DNA of 64,000 nucleotides from Chimonanthus salicifolius. Lineage: Eukaryota; Streptophyta; Magnoliopsida; Laurales; Calycanthaceae. The position numbers were made by a program, and so were the translations under genes. The stretch lies in the NCBI GenBank assembly GCA_013350335.1, contig CM023537.1, forward strand, positions 46,870,111 to 46,934,110. The letters are read 5' to 3'. The notes beneath the pieces are model-generated. The model was not told the DNA's origin. It was given only the letters and a program-made list of their open reading frames with translations, and made no database searches. Shown here one piece after another: positions 37,974 through 49,861 of the stretch (position 1 is its first letter; every line of letters begins with the position of its first letter).

Positions 37974-38147
37974 CCCTCCATTCCATCCACGAATTTCAAA
38001 TGTCAGAAACCCTAAACCCTCGTTTCCCTTTCCAATCCCTTCTCCTTTAAACCCTCTTTTCAATCCCTTCTCCTTTAAACACCCTCTCTCAATCTCCGAA
38101 TCTACTTTCTGAATCTCTTATCTCTTTTTTTTTTCTAGAAATCATTA

Positions 38148-40404
38148 TGGATTGTAGTGATAAATGTAGTTTTGAATCCTCAAGTAGCATGGAGTTTGTT
38201 GAGAGATGTTTTTCAAGTCGTGACAAGCTTATAAAATGTGTTAAGGATATTGCTCTTGCATAAGGATTTGTATCTACTATCAAGAGGTCATGTAATAAAG
38301 AAAAGAAATTAGTACTTGGTTGCGATAGAGGAGGTAAATATCGTAGCATGACTAATTTGGAAGATGATGAGAGGAAGAGGAAAGCATACTCTCGCCAATA
38401 CAATTGTCTATTTGAAGTTAAAGGGAAACAAATTGTTAATGAATCATGGATGTTGACAATAAAAAATTTGGAGCACAATCATAATCTCTCAAAATTATTA
38501 TTAACTCATCCAAGTATAAGATGTTTTCAGATGATAAAAAAAATATTATTAAAATGAGGAGTAGTAATATACCACCCCGCCAAATTTCGACGACCCTTAG
38601 AAATGAAAATCTAGATATTGAAGTATCAGTGACTGATTTGTACAATTTTTGTTATTTGATTTGGAAAGACCAACTAAGAGGTCAGACTTCTATTCAAGTT
38701 TTGATAGAAGATCTTCAAGAAGGTGGTTACCAATACTTTCTTTATTATAACAGTAAAGATCATTTGTCCTATCTACTTTTTGCATATCCATTATCAATTT
38801 TACTTACTAATAGTTAACATAATGTATTTCTGATAGATTGCACGTACAAAACTAACAGATATCATATGTCATTGTTTCATATAGTTGGTGCGACAAGTTT
38901 TAATAAAAATTTCTGCTCATGCTTTATATTTTTAAGAAATGAGAAATTTGAAGATTATGTATGGGTGTTACCGATGTTTAAAAAGGTTTTAAAAGTTCAT
39001 CATGATTGACAAGTTTTTCTGATTGATAGGGAATTGGTGTTAAAGAATTCCATTGATTTGGAGTTCTTTAACGCTTTACATATATTACGTTCTTGGCACA
39101 TCAATAAAAATATTGTTACTCATTGTAGATCTCTCTTTAAGAAAGTCGAAGTCTGTAATGCATTTTTTACCAAATTGAATGACCTTATTGAGTCGTCATC
39201 CGAAGGAGTATTCAATGTAATGTTTGAGGCATTCAAACAAAATTTTAGAGATGATTCGCATGCAGTAAACTATTTAACGATGACGTGGATCACACATAAA
39301 AAATAATTCGTCAAGGCATGGATCGGGTAGTCTTTACATTAAATTGAGTTACTTCAAGGGTTGAAGGTACAAATTTTGTATAGATACATCTACTGGTGAC
39401 CTAAATGTTGTCAGAAGAAAGATAGCACATGTCATTGAAAATCAATTTGAAGAGTTCAAGATTTAACTTGAGGATAAAAAAATTCAGTTTGCTCACACTG
39501 CTTGTATTCATTTTTTTGATGAATTGAATGACAAAGTATCCCAATTTGCATTGAATGAGGTTTACATGCAACATGTTATGCTTAAAAACATTTCATTTGC
39601 ACACATCTGTATAGAATAGTTTACAACTTCAATGGACCTACCTTATGCACACAAAATGCAATGGATGAACAAGTTATATTTGGATGATATCCATCTACAG
39701 TGGAGAATCGACTTGATTTCATTGGACGATTTGAATAACAAGGCAAATCGGCCTGGGGATGAATTAGATATTCATTTTGAAGGCATTAAGAATAAATATG
39801 GATATTTGTCTTCATATGATTAAGAGGTGTTACGAAATCATATACAAAATCTTCCAATCGATGATGCGCTTATCAGTCACCCTATTATTCAATATTCTAG
39901 AATATGTCATCTAGATTCAAAGAATTCAAATGGCCAAACATCTACAAATCGAGATCCTTCTGTATTTGAGTATGTAGAGAATCAATTGAATGAAAAAAGA
40001 TACGGGGTATGCAAAAATATTGGTCATAATTTTAAAACATTTCCGAATATAATTACTGCACAGGCATCTTCGAATGTAGATTTAAATGCTTCGCCTTACA
40101 TAGATGATTTCCATGAATCATAAACAGCGAGTTTGCCTCAAGTAAGTGCATATTCATATATTTTCTACATTTATAATAAGGTAATAAAGACTAACATTTA
40201 TTCTTTTTCCACAATCAGGTGATACTTACAACTTATTTGACGAATCTACATATAATTCTTCTGTGATGACCCAAGTAAGTTCTTGTCTTGTATGGTGAGG
40301 TTTATATAATTTTCATATGTTCTAATGTGATTTTTCAAAATGTTATGCAGTGGTCTGGTGATTTTAGAGATACTGGTGATTTCCAACATTGGTGGAATCA
40401 GTGA
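38148..40404 (+). pseudogene. MULE transposase pseudogene (FAR1-like, DDE)
   Basis: Mutator transposases excise and reinsert the element in the nucleus. Reading starts at ATG 38148 and is broken early by a TAA (in DIALA*GF), later by a frameshift near 38520 and further stops. The N-terminal FAR1/WRKY-GCM1-type zinc finger region is recognisable (GCDRGGKYR ... LEHNHNLS). The MULE catalytic core retains its three acidic residues: Asp in LIDCTYKTNRY (38834-38836), Asp in LIDRELVL (39025-39027) and Glu in TSRVEGTNF (39363-39365). WHINKN follows the second. Near 40000 a decayed zinc knuckle (GVCKNIGHNFKTFP) has lost cysteines. Two small final exons with GT-AG signals end in a Trp-rich tail with a stop at 40402-40404. 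Confidence 0.87.
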
Positions 40405-40767
40405 AGATACCTGCAGCCTGTCATGTTGAGCTTATTTGAGTGGAAGAAAATGCATTTTAGTGTACTAAAAATGTATTCATTTCAAGAAAGTTGAGCGAAT
40501 TGAAGAAAATGTACTCTATTTTGATTTTTAATGAATATCAGTCCGTTTTTTACTTAAGTATTGTGATGAATATTTACAATGTTAATGCAAAATTAATAAA
40601 ATCAATCAATGTCATTCAACTATTTTTACAAACCAACCATTCACCATGTTCAATTGAACTCATTCAAATATAACATGTTCATTCAAAATTTGAAATTTAC
40701 AAAAATATCTCTCTTACATGTCAATATCAAAATATGAAAATTACAAAATTTCTCTCCCTTCTTCATA

Positions 40768-42240
40768 TCATAAAATAGAAGAATAGCTATCCGGAGCAGA
40801 TGTAGAAGGTGCAGAAGCAGGTGTATCAATAGGTGCAGAAGTCAGAGGAGTGGAGACAGATGCAAAAGCAGGTATATCAACAACAGGTACAGGTGCAACG
40901 GACTGAGGTGGCTCCAATGGAACAAGTCTAGTCGCACGAGAAATAGAATCAGCTGGCACCTGATGAACAAATCCAGTCGGACGAGAAGTAGAGCCAGAAG
41001 CTGCTGCAAATCTAGTCAGACGAGAAGTAGAGACAAAAGCTACTGAAAATCCAATCGAGAGAGAAGGGGACCTAAAGGGGATGTAAATCCAGTCGGACAA
41101 GAAGGGGAGCCAACTGTTACAACTCCAATCGGACGAGAAGTGGAGACAAAAACTTGAGTTGCAAATTCTGCAACTACCCTTGATCGTAGTAGACCATCTT
41201 CTTCAAATACTAATTTTGTTCGTATTCCCTGTGTTTGTGCTATAAGCACAGACAACCTCAAAATATCTACCATTTGATACTGCATCTTATCCATCCTTTC
41301 AGTAAATTGAGCAAATTGTTTATCCATTTTTTGTTCGAGAGGTGAAATGCTATCAAGAATTTGCTCATTGTTGATTCCAGTAGATAATTCTTGAGGAGGA
41401 GTCGGTGCCTCACGTGCCTCAAATGACTTAGGTGAACTTTGAACCTGAACTTCAGGTGCCTCAACAACTTTGGGAAACAATTGGTTGTTAATTGTGTCAA
41501 GGTAAAATCCCATTTTCTTCAAAGTAGATGCGATAAAGTAGTCATATCGGTTGATAGATATTTTATCATTAAGGGGAAGAGGGATTTTGCGTTCTTCAAA
41601 GAAGTGAGACAGAAAAAGACCGTACGAAAAACTATATTTTTTCATCTGACGGTAGGCTCGTATGTGACTTATGATGATATAGGAGAGGGAGATTTGTTTG
41701 CCGTTCATGATGCACCAAATGAGAAAGACATTGAACCAGGTCATACTTGTATACCCTTTTCTAGGAAAAATACAGTATGTAATAATGTGATGGATGATTC
41801 GTGCTTCAAAAATTAGATTCTTGATAAGGGGAGTCTTCTTTTCTATAATATCAGCCCACCCACGCATTTGGTTGAGGGCTTGCAAAATATTGAACCCTTC
41901 GACATCGGTAGGAAATGTATTTGTTTCATGCTTAAAAATTGTGGCCTTGGGGAAATTGAATTGTTGGTCCAATCTATCACATGTAAGTCAAATTTCATAG
42001 TATCGAACTAAAGTTTTCACAGATCAATCATCGATATCTTCTACATTGGAATAAAATTCCATGACTAACGTAGGATTCATATCATTTTTGAATTCGAAAA
42101 AAAGAGCCCCAACCAAGTTTATCAAAGTAATCTTTGGTTTTCAATCCAAAAGGTGTGAAAAATGAAAGGTCCACGATTTTACAAAAAATATAGGATCGTG
42201 TGGAGAAATCATCTTGGTACAGCCTCGCAGTCTCCAAAGA
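40768..42240 (-). pseudogene. Transposon-associated plant gene in the MULE, decayed
   Basis: The 310-codon open section (41040-41972, minus) contains KTPLIKNLIFEARIIHHIITY, a Trp- and aromatic-rich block, and a C-terminal coiled coil (EQKMDKQFAQFTERMDKM). Upstream frames with stops continue the same domain (LVMEFYSNVEDIDD, up to about 42240). Downstream, a one-base frameshift near 41070-41100 leads into a Ser/Pro/Thr-rich tail ending at 40768. From memory this matches the uncharacterised putative plant transposon protein domain often found beside MULE or retroelement genes. Function unknown. It converges on the transposase gene. Confidence 0.65.
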
Positions 42241-42653
42241 TATGAAATGGTTGTGGTTGAATTCTTACTTTGTCCTCTATTTCTTCCCTTTCTTTGATGT
42301 GACAAGTTTCTTCCTTTTTTTGAGATGAGGATGCTTATTATAATGCCATTTCAACAAAATAAAGCGCACGCGAGGTTTGGAATTGGGATTTAGTCGTTCG
42401 GGAGAAGAAGGGAGATAGAGAAAGGGGATTAAGGCAAGTTTGAACGAATGGAAAGGGAAAAATCCCTTTCGTTCAGAAGAAGGAGGAGAGGAGGAGAGGG
42501 AGGGCAACTCTAATCAGAGGAGATTAGAGATCCTTCGAACGAGTGGAAGGGGAAAGTCCCTCTCGTTCGAAGGTATTCTTTCGGAGAGAGGAGGGATAAG
42601 GAGGGAGAATGAGATTAGGATTCGAAGGAATGGAAATGGTTCAAAGGAAGGGG

Positions 42654-42995
42654 CTTACGTAACTTATACCCTTGAAATCGTTTGAAGTATCATTTAAGAT
42701 TATTCGAACGAATTTAACTGAGAGAAAAATAAAAATACAGTCTTCTATCGATTCAATTTGTTCGAAGGATCATAAGTGATATTTCGAACGATTACAAGAG
42801 AATAGATAAGATTGTTCGAAGGAATAAATTTTGAACTGAAATGTTCCTTCGGATGATCTTACCATCGGAATGAACTTAAAAGGAACTGACAGTTCGTTCG
42901 GATGACAAAAGCCGAAAGGATAAAATGGTATTTTCACCCGACTTTTAAAATCGGGTGTATAGAGGCAGAAAAATCGAGTGCCTATATGGCCTGCC
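42654..42995. repeat. MULE right terminal inverted repeat
   Basis: Reverse complement of the left TIR, running from CTTACGTAACTTATACCC to the terminus GGCCTGCC. It is followed at once by the target duplication CAAAGTAA. Confidence 0.92.
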
Positions 42996-43003
42996 CAAAG
43001 TAA

Positions 43004-43533
43004 TTCCAATTAACTTAGTTAAAATAATTGAAGCAAATAAGTTCATCAACTCACGCTCCTAAAAAGATAGGAAAGAAAGCCTCAGCTTTTCTCAAATTTT
43101 AAAATATCAAAGTCTCATCACAATTATCGGCCTTCATCCTAATTTAGGATAAGACCTTATTTCACTTTAAAGAAATAAAATAAGATAAATAAAAATATCA
43201 AGCTAATCTCGGTTAACTCTGTCTCCAACTTTATCTCCATCTCTAACTCGGTTTATCTTGCTATTTTTTTGGTCATACAGTGTGCGCTCCTCCTTCCCTT
43301 CTTCTTTCTATCATTTCATGCAACAACCTAATCAGGCAGTTCCTTATCTTCCTTTCCCCTTATCTATTTTTTTTGTTTGTCATTTCTTACTGCACTCAGC
43401 GACAACGTACGTTGGCTTACTGTTGAGCCTATCTCCTTATTTTTATCTGCTATAACTTCTCCTGACTTCACGTTGCTGAAAATTGTCACAAATATCGTTT
43501 CTAAGATATTAACGGTAATTCATAATATCGAGC
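43004..43533. other. Intergenic DNA right of the MULE
   Basis: No gene is supported. Before the MULE insertion this was contiguous with the LINE scrap ending near 37621, but I see no LINE similarity on this side. Confidence 0.5.
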
Positions 43534-43650
43534 TGGGGTCAAAATCTCAGATTCGGTCGATATTCAGTATCGGCTGATATATCGGTCACGAAATCTCTCT
43601 CTTATTTTTTTTTAATTAAAACTATCGATATCGAATGATATTGGCGACAC

Positions 43651-43724
<74 letters not shown>

Positions 43725-43735
43725 TCGAGATATTT
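43534..43735. mobile_element. ATATCGGCCGATAT cassette, copy 2, with (AT)n expansion
   Basis: Begins GCTGGGGTCAAAATCTCAG, then CGGTCGATATTCAGTATCGG, the same layout as the other cassettes. A perfect (AT)n run of about 60 bases (43660-43722) replaces the centre. The right side (ATCGAGATATTT) is poorly preserved. Confidence 0.5.
43660..43722. repeat. (AT)n microsatellite, about 31 repeats
   Basis: Uninterrupted AT dinucleotides within the cassette; probably unstable in length. Confidence 0.95.
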
Positions 43736-45536
43736 TTAAATTCTCATATTTTTAATGGGAAAATCTCATAGAAAATATAATAAAATAAAGTATTAATAAA
43801 GAATTTACAGGTATTTTACTAGGAATTTATCAAGTTATTATCGCGATATTATTATATATAGTGATTTTGTCGAGAATTTACCGTAGTGCTGATAAATCTT
43901 AAGATATTAATGGTAATTGATATTTTACCGATAAAAATGTGATAAATTTTAAAATATCAAATATATTTGTGAGACTGCTGTTGAGCGAAAATCCATCTCT
44001 TCTTCTTTTATCTTCTAATCTCTTTTGCTGGTATTCCTTAGGAGTTAGCCGAGCATCTCTCTGAATTGCACAACATCGTTGGATTGGGTCTATGTTTCGA
44101 CTTCTAAGCAGAGAGATCCAATCTTTCTACTGCATGAAAGTAGCAGCTCTGCTGATCCTGTTTGTCTCTGTCTCCCACTCTATCTCTTTTTTATTCCCGC
44201 TTGTTTATCTTCTTCTTTCGACTGGTAGCATCATAATTTTCTCCCTCTTTAATCTCCTTTTTCTTTTCTTATTACAATACATGTGGTTGGCCTAACCTAG
44301 ATTACATGAATGGCTTGATCACCCAAGACTTTGATAAACTGAGAATGAAAATAAAGAAAACAAATTGATGAATCCTAAAACACCCCAACAGTCCACAAGG
44401 TTTTGACATGGCCATTGCCTTTAGGATTCAAGATGGGTCCATAATGGCAGCAAATGGGCTTTAAGGCGCGAAAGTGTTAAATGGCCTTAGGCCCAAAACT
44501 GATTTAAATGGGTCTTAATGGAGTGTGTTTGTGTGCACCGCTTCCCTCCACCGATTCGGTGGTACATTTGGAGAGTGAGCTCATCAATTTCTTTTAATTG
44601 GACCTGGCCTCAGTTTTTAATGGAGCTCTCATCAGGTTCATTGCTTGCATCAAGTAACAACATAGAGTCATGTTGGTAGAGGATCAAAGAATGATTGATA
44701 TATACATGTTCTTTTTTATAATCAAGGTATTTAGGTCTTTTACAACACTCCGACTAATTTTCAAAATATATGCAAGTCTCTCTAACTATATATACCTTGA
44801 TAATCCTATAGGAGTGGCCTTTAAAATGAGTTAAGAAAAAGTCATCTTTTATAGAATTATTGGTGTCAAACATAATAGAGTCTACCATCGTACCAATATA
44901 CAAGTAATGATTTTGACAATTGGAGATTAATAACCTTTATACAAATATAGTTTAATGCTTACCGAATTTTGTAGAATATAGTTTAATGCTTACCTTATTT
45001 TGTATCCAATTAAAAGGGAAGCAATTGGCATACTTTGTCCACTAACGCCATCATTTATTTAATGATGAACTTTAGATTTCCTTCAATCTTAGTCAACAAA
45101 AGCTTTTGAAAATGTCGAGTATCAATCAGAGCATGTTACACTATGAATGTGTCAGAACAGAAGTGGGTTCTAAATTTCTATATTATACTAAAAAACTAGG
45201 GTAGGGCGGCTGCTCCTGCTGAATTATTATATTGTTTCTGGTTTTTAATAATTAAGATCCTATACTTATCTTGAATGATTTTTTACTTTTATATTATATA
45301 AATAAACAATTTTTAAATAATTTTTAGCATTAATCAAAATATCAATTAAACGACTTTTCGTAATAACATTGCATATAAAAGAGTTCAACAGTTTTTGCTA
45401 TCAATTAAATTTATTTATTTCATCGATCAATTAATGATATATGCTATGCATTGTGGAGTCATTATTTTTGTAAAGTTGGTTTTTACAATTTTAGATCATG
45501 AATTATAATGAAATATACATAGGAATTATGTTATGA
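43736..45536. other. Intergenic AT-rich DNA
   Basis: No gene is supported. Two related AT-rich blocks with AAGATATTAA.GGTAATT occur near 43500 and 43900. Between 44815 and 44905 lies an inverted copy of a block at 46617-46705. Confidence 0.5.
44815..44905 (-). repeat. Inverted copy of a dispersed repeat block
   Basis: Reads AAGAAAAAGTCATCTTTTAT and GTGTCAAACATAATAGAGTC, the reverse complement of 46617-46705. The same block occurs once more, diverged, near 47470-47600. Confidence 0.75.
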
Positions 45537-45685
45537 TTTTTTTTTTTTGAATTTACGCTGTGAGAAACTTTGGGAAGCTGACAGTCCTAAGGACACACCT
45601 GGTGAGGTTATAGGAGCATGAACCTGACACCTCCTGCTTCATGAGATAGGAAAATTACTAGTTGACCTTATACCCACGTTGAAAG
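45537..45685 (-). mobile_element. tRNA-derived SINE, family B
   Basis: On the minus strand it begins near GGTATAAGGTCAACTAGT, which fits a polymerase III A box. The B-box-like GTCAGGTTCATGCTCC follows about 45 bases later. The element ends in a poly(A) run (plus-strand T tract at 45537-45548). ATGTTA occurs on both flanks as a possible short target duplication. The head is tRNA-like, but no intact tRNA fold is present. Confidence 0.6.
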
Positions 45686-46072
45686 AATATGTTAAATTAC
45701 AAATTGATCAACAAAATAACCTTTGATTTTTAGGTCCTTAAACTAATGATCAACATTAGACTATTTTGAGATGGGCATGAATTCAATGGTAGATATTGTT
45801 TCAACAGTTGTCAAATTATTTCTAATGGCAATAGACAGTGTGAAGTGTCTAAAGATCTTTAATTTGTCATAGGCAAGATTTACTAGAAAAAATTCCACAA
45901 CTTTCAATTTATTACCTCAAATTTTTATCTTAACTCTCCTTTTTAAAACCTTTTTTTTTTAAAAATTTTCTCATTTATTGGGTGGTCTGCGTTGGGAAAT
46001 TGAGCATTTTTATGAAACTTATTGTTGAGATTTCAACTCGTGAGTTACAATGAAATACATAGCAAATTATTT

Positions 46073-46240
46073 GCAAATTATCCATATAGGTGTAGTTCAA
46101 CTAGTTGCCTCCCGTTTTAGGAAATGGGAGATTGCGGGTTTGAGCTCCCCTAATCTTGGTGTTTCTTACGGACAGTGGACTTATCCATGGGAGTTTTAGT
46201 AGAACTGTATTTGAATTTTTCACTCGTTAATCCAAAAAAA
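46073..46240 (+). mobile_element. tRNA-derived SINE, family A
   Basis: GTGTAGTTCAACTAGTTGCC (A box) is followed by GCGGGTTTGAGCTCCCC (B box, 46133-46149) and ends in a poly(A) run. AAATTATTTG occurs just before the element and again at the end of the A tail, a likely target duplication. The copy at 54560-54735 keeps the better B box GGGTTCGAGCTCC. Confidence 0.65.
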
Positions 46241-46419
46241 AATTATTTGATAATTTCTATGAGCTGATCATTCCAGCAATTTATCAAGATCCATAAAGGG
46301 AAATGATGAAATTATTAGAAAGAGTAGGCATTTAAAAACATTTGTGACCCATATTTACAATCTCTTGTGCGAATAACCACTTACTATTATCTCTTAATTT
46401 AAATTTATCATTCTAATCA

Positions 46420-46815
46420 ATGATTTATACTAGATTAATACTAAGCATTATATTAGTATAAATCATAATTTTAAATTTGATTGTCAAATTGTAATCTTAT
46501 ATGAAAGATTCAGATTTAAGTAGGTTTGAAATTTGAAATTTGATTACATCTAAATGTCCCCTCGTTTGACATGACAAATGAGTCATATAATCACAATATT
46601 TTGACATTTTTATTCACTTGATATTGGATGATGGTAGACTCCATTATGTTTGACACCAATAAATTTTATAAAAGATGACTTTTTCTTAACCCATTTTAAC
46701 CTAATCACATTTAAGAGAACCATGTTATAGAACCATTTAATAGTAATTATCAATAGATGAAAAATTAATAACTCAATGTATGTTAGAAGGTCGGAATGTA
46801 GGATCTACTACTGTA
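46420..46815 (+). repeat. Dispersed repeat block, direct copy 1
   Basis: The order GTATAAATCATAA, AGTAGGTTTGAAATTTGA, GACAAATGAGTCATATAATC, GATGGTAGACTCCATTATGT and AATAGTAATTATCAATAGAT recurs with changes at 47310-47715. Part of it is inverted at 44815-44905. It is non-coding with no TIRs seen. Confidence 0.7.
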
Positions 46816-46817
46816 AG

Positions 46818-46992
46818 TAGGGGTAAAAATCTCAGTATCGGTCGATAAATTTTTCTCTCCTATTTTTTTACAAAAACCACCAATATCGGCCGATATAGAC
46901 TATATATATCACCGATATATATATCAGATATCAGCCGATATATATTGTATCGGCCGAGATATCAAGGTTTTAAAAACCAAGATTATTACCCT
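46818..46992. mobile_element. ATATCGGCCGATAT cassette, copy 3
   Basis: The left end is GTAGGGGTAAAAATCTCAG. The right end, reverse-complemented, is CAAGGGTAATAATCTTGG. These imperfect TIRs enclose TATCGGCCGATAT, ATATATCACCGATATATA and GTATCGGCCGAGATATC. It is duplicated as copy 4. Confidence 0.65.
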
Positions 46993-47309
46993 TGTTCCTT
47001 CATAAAAGGCTGAGAACATTAAACAAATTAATGGTACAAATAAATTTCTCTTAAATATTCTTTTAAATACTAAAATTGTAATGGTTCATATCATCATCAT
47101 CGTCATCATGATCATATAAAAGTATACACCACTTATGCTTAATCTAACAATGTATAGATGTCAAAATAACTTTAAATTAACTAAAAATATAATTGACAGT
47201 AGATGGTGGTGGCACAAAAGGTTGTAAATATAGCCACAAATGATTTTAGTTGCCTACTCTTAGTAATATTATTATCATTTCCCTTTTTATCTTGATTAAT
47301 TGCTGGAAT

Positions 47310-47715
47310 GAACCATTAACATAGACCAAAGTATTATATCAGTATAAATCATAACTTTAAGTTTGATTGTCAATTCTATAATTTTATACCCCTTAGAATC
47401 AGATTTGAGTAGGTTTAAAATTTGATATTTGACTACCAGGACGACAAATGAGACATATAATTACAATATTTTAACATTTTGATTCACTTGATATTAGGTG
47501 ATGGTAGATTCCATTTTTTGTTCACTTGACATTATTCCATTATGTCTGACACCATTGATTTCATAAGAGATGATTTTTTTTTTCCTTCAACCCATTTTAA
47601 TCTAATCACATTTATGAGAATCATGTGATGGAACCATTTAATAGTAATTATCAATGGATGAAGAGTTACTTACTTAATGTAGGTTAGAATGGCAGGATCC
47701 ACCCTTGTAAGTTCT
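47310..47715 (+). repeat. Dispersed repeat block, direct copy 2
   Basis: Diverged version of 46420-46815. It carries an internal extra segment (TTTTTTGTTCACTTGACATT) where the GATGGTAGATTCCATT motif is partly duplicated. Confidence 0.7.
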
Positions 47716-48299
47716 TTTATTAAAAATTAAGGACATTAAATAAATTCATGCTTCAATTAAATTCAATTGAGTCAGACTACATTTGCAGGGTCATTGATTG
47801 AATTAATGAGCTCTTTTAATCAAAAGAGTGGCAGAGCTAAAGTTGAGAAAGGAACGCAAGATCCAACACTAGTATTCTTGGATTCATTCATGTTTTTATA
47901 TAGAGAAATTTTAGAGCTATAATTAAGGTGGGTTGAATTGAGTTTTAATAAATTCAATCCAATCTATATAAAAGATATTAAATCCGGCTTGACATGATCT
48001 GAGTTGTTAGTACGAATTGTTTAACTTGACACGAGTTGCTGGACATGACTGTCTGACTTGTTTTTAGTCTAAATTTTAGAGAAAAAAATCAACAACATAT
48101 ATATATATATATATTTTGATACTTGAATCGGATTGAATTGATTTTAAATTTCTAAGTTCAGTCCAACTCGAATTCTATGCTGGTTTTTTCTTCCAATCTT
48201 ACCCGGTCCTCAATTTACAAATACATAAATGGCTCCACTGATTTCTCAAGCCGAATTAAAATCTGGCCCAAGTTTCACACTCTAAGAAATTTCTAGAAA

Positions 48300-49860
48300 A
48301 CCCCTTTAATTTTTAAAAAACACCCTTATGGTTTTTGAAGTATTAAAAACACCTCTCTCTCTATGAAATTTTCAAAAACACCCTTGACTACCGTTCAAAC
48401 AAAACAAAATGGGTAAAATACCCTTTAATTTTTAAATGATGGGGGACCTTCGTCTTCCTTTCCTTCTCATGTAGCACTGGTAATCCCACTGATGGCACCT
48501 AAGTGGCAACGTCTGATTCTTTGAAATTTTGTAGGTGCTTGGCTTCTTGAGGAAACATGTCGATTCCCAATTTCGAAGGCATGTCTTGCGGATCAGACAC
48601 AACCGCTGTCCACAGTCCGCTGTCAAGTTTAATTGTTTTGAAATGGAGGCGAAAAGGAAGGTGTCCACGTACGGCGTTGTAATGTTATTAAAATTAGACC
48701 ATGATACTTAAATAAGGTTTAATGAAGTTTAATCATGGTCAAATTATATTATATTATAAATAATATTAAATTATTAATAGAGTTTTAATTGATGAGTTAG
48801 AAATAAAATTTTAAGCAATTTTTTTATTTTGAAAAATTAAAATGACTTTTATTAGTGAAATTAAGAGGACTAAAATTGAATTTTAGATGCAAATTTTGAT
48901 TTACACATGATTTACCATATCTAATTTTAATTCAACATTATTTTTTTTATGAAATCATCTTAAAATACTTTAAAAAATACACTATATGCATGGTTATCTA
49001 GATTAGTTAAATGGAAAAGTTAAATTCATTTTTAAGGTTTTTCATTTAATGTAAATTTATGAGACGAGTGATTCAAATAAAAAGTATTTATAATTTTATA
49101 TTCTTGTTTAAAAAGTTAAATTGTATATAGTCAAGTTGGACAAATTATTACGAAACTATTTAAGTTAGGCCAAGTTAAAACTACTTTATACCACATATAC
49201 ATCCGACTAAATCCCTAAATGAGTCAATTTAATCTAAATATTCTAGTCAAGTTATCTATATAGCCTCGTAATTGGTCAAACCAAATAATATGAACCCATA
49301 AAATGTCTTGAAGAAATTTATTTAGACAAAATAAGAAATCCAATATATTTTCTAAAGGATAAATCAAACATAATTGTCCATTGTTATTAATTGACTAAAA
49401 GATGTAATGCTTAGCAATATAATTGATGTCACAATATTGATTTTGAGTTGGGAATATTAATATTTAAAATTTAATTGTAATGTCAAAAATTGGTAGTATG
49501 TCGTTATTTCTTCACTTCAAAAAATTTTGTATAAGATTTTTTTTTTATATATTAACACAAGAGAGTGAGTTAAAACTTTCCAATTCATTGTACAATAATA
49601 GAATTATTTTCTATTTTTATTATTTTTTATGAAATTTTCATTTTTTACAATAATAGTATAACATTATCTTCAAATTCATCAAAACTTATCTTTAAAACTT
49701 TTTTTAAATTTTTTACACAAATTTATCTATTTTAATATTAATATGAAAAGGATAGATTAGCTCTTTTAAATTCAATTAATTAAATATTTAAATTTCTTAT
49801 TCTAATTTAAACCACTTTTACAAACTTTTTGCAAATATAATTGAATTTGAAAGAGCTCTG
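48300..49860. other. AT-rich intergenic DNA
   Basis: No gene is supported. The part 48300-48715 contains a mixed-composition patch also present at 56765-57190. Its short minus-strand frames in the two copies show no recognised domain. Confidence 0.45.
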
Positions 49861-49861
49861 A

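Larger units (their letters stand above)
37630..42995. mobile_element. Mutator-like element (MULE), 5,366 bp
   Basis: The termini are GGCAGGCCATAT and, at the other end, ATATGGCCTGCC. The direct repeat CAAAGTAA flanks the element exactly (37622-37629 and 42996-43003), or nine bases with one mismatch, matching the 8-11 bp duplications of Mutator elements. The TIRs are about 342 bp long. Inside are a decayed FAR1/MULE-type transposase on the plus strand and a convergent, decayed transposon-associated gene on the minus strand. Preserved termini and TSD mean the insertion is structurally complete although its genes are broken. Confidence 0.93.

Noticed and set aside
42996..43003. Considered a 9-bp MULE target duplication
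   Set aside because: Only eight bases match exactly at the TIR edge; nine would need one mismatch, so I report 8 bp or 9 with one change.
44092..44295. Hydrophobic 67-codon ORF resembling a small membrane protein
   Set aside because: T/C-rich DNA gives Phe/Leu/Ser-rich peptides by composition; no context or duplicate supports it.
46092..46149. Possible tRNA gene
   Set aside because: A- and B-box-like motifs are present but no cloverleaf can be drawn; the poly(A) tail and flanking repeats fit a SINE.
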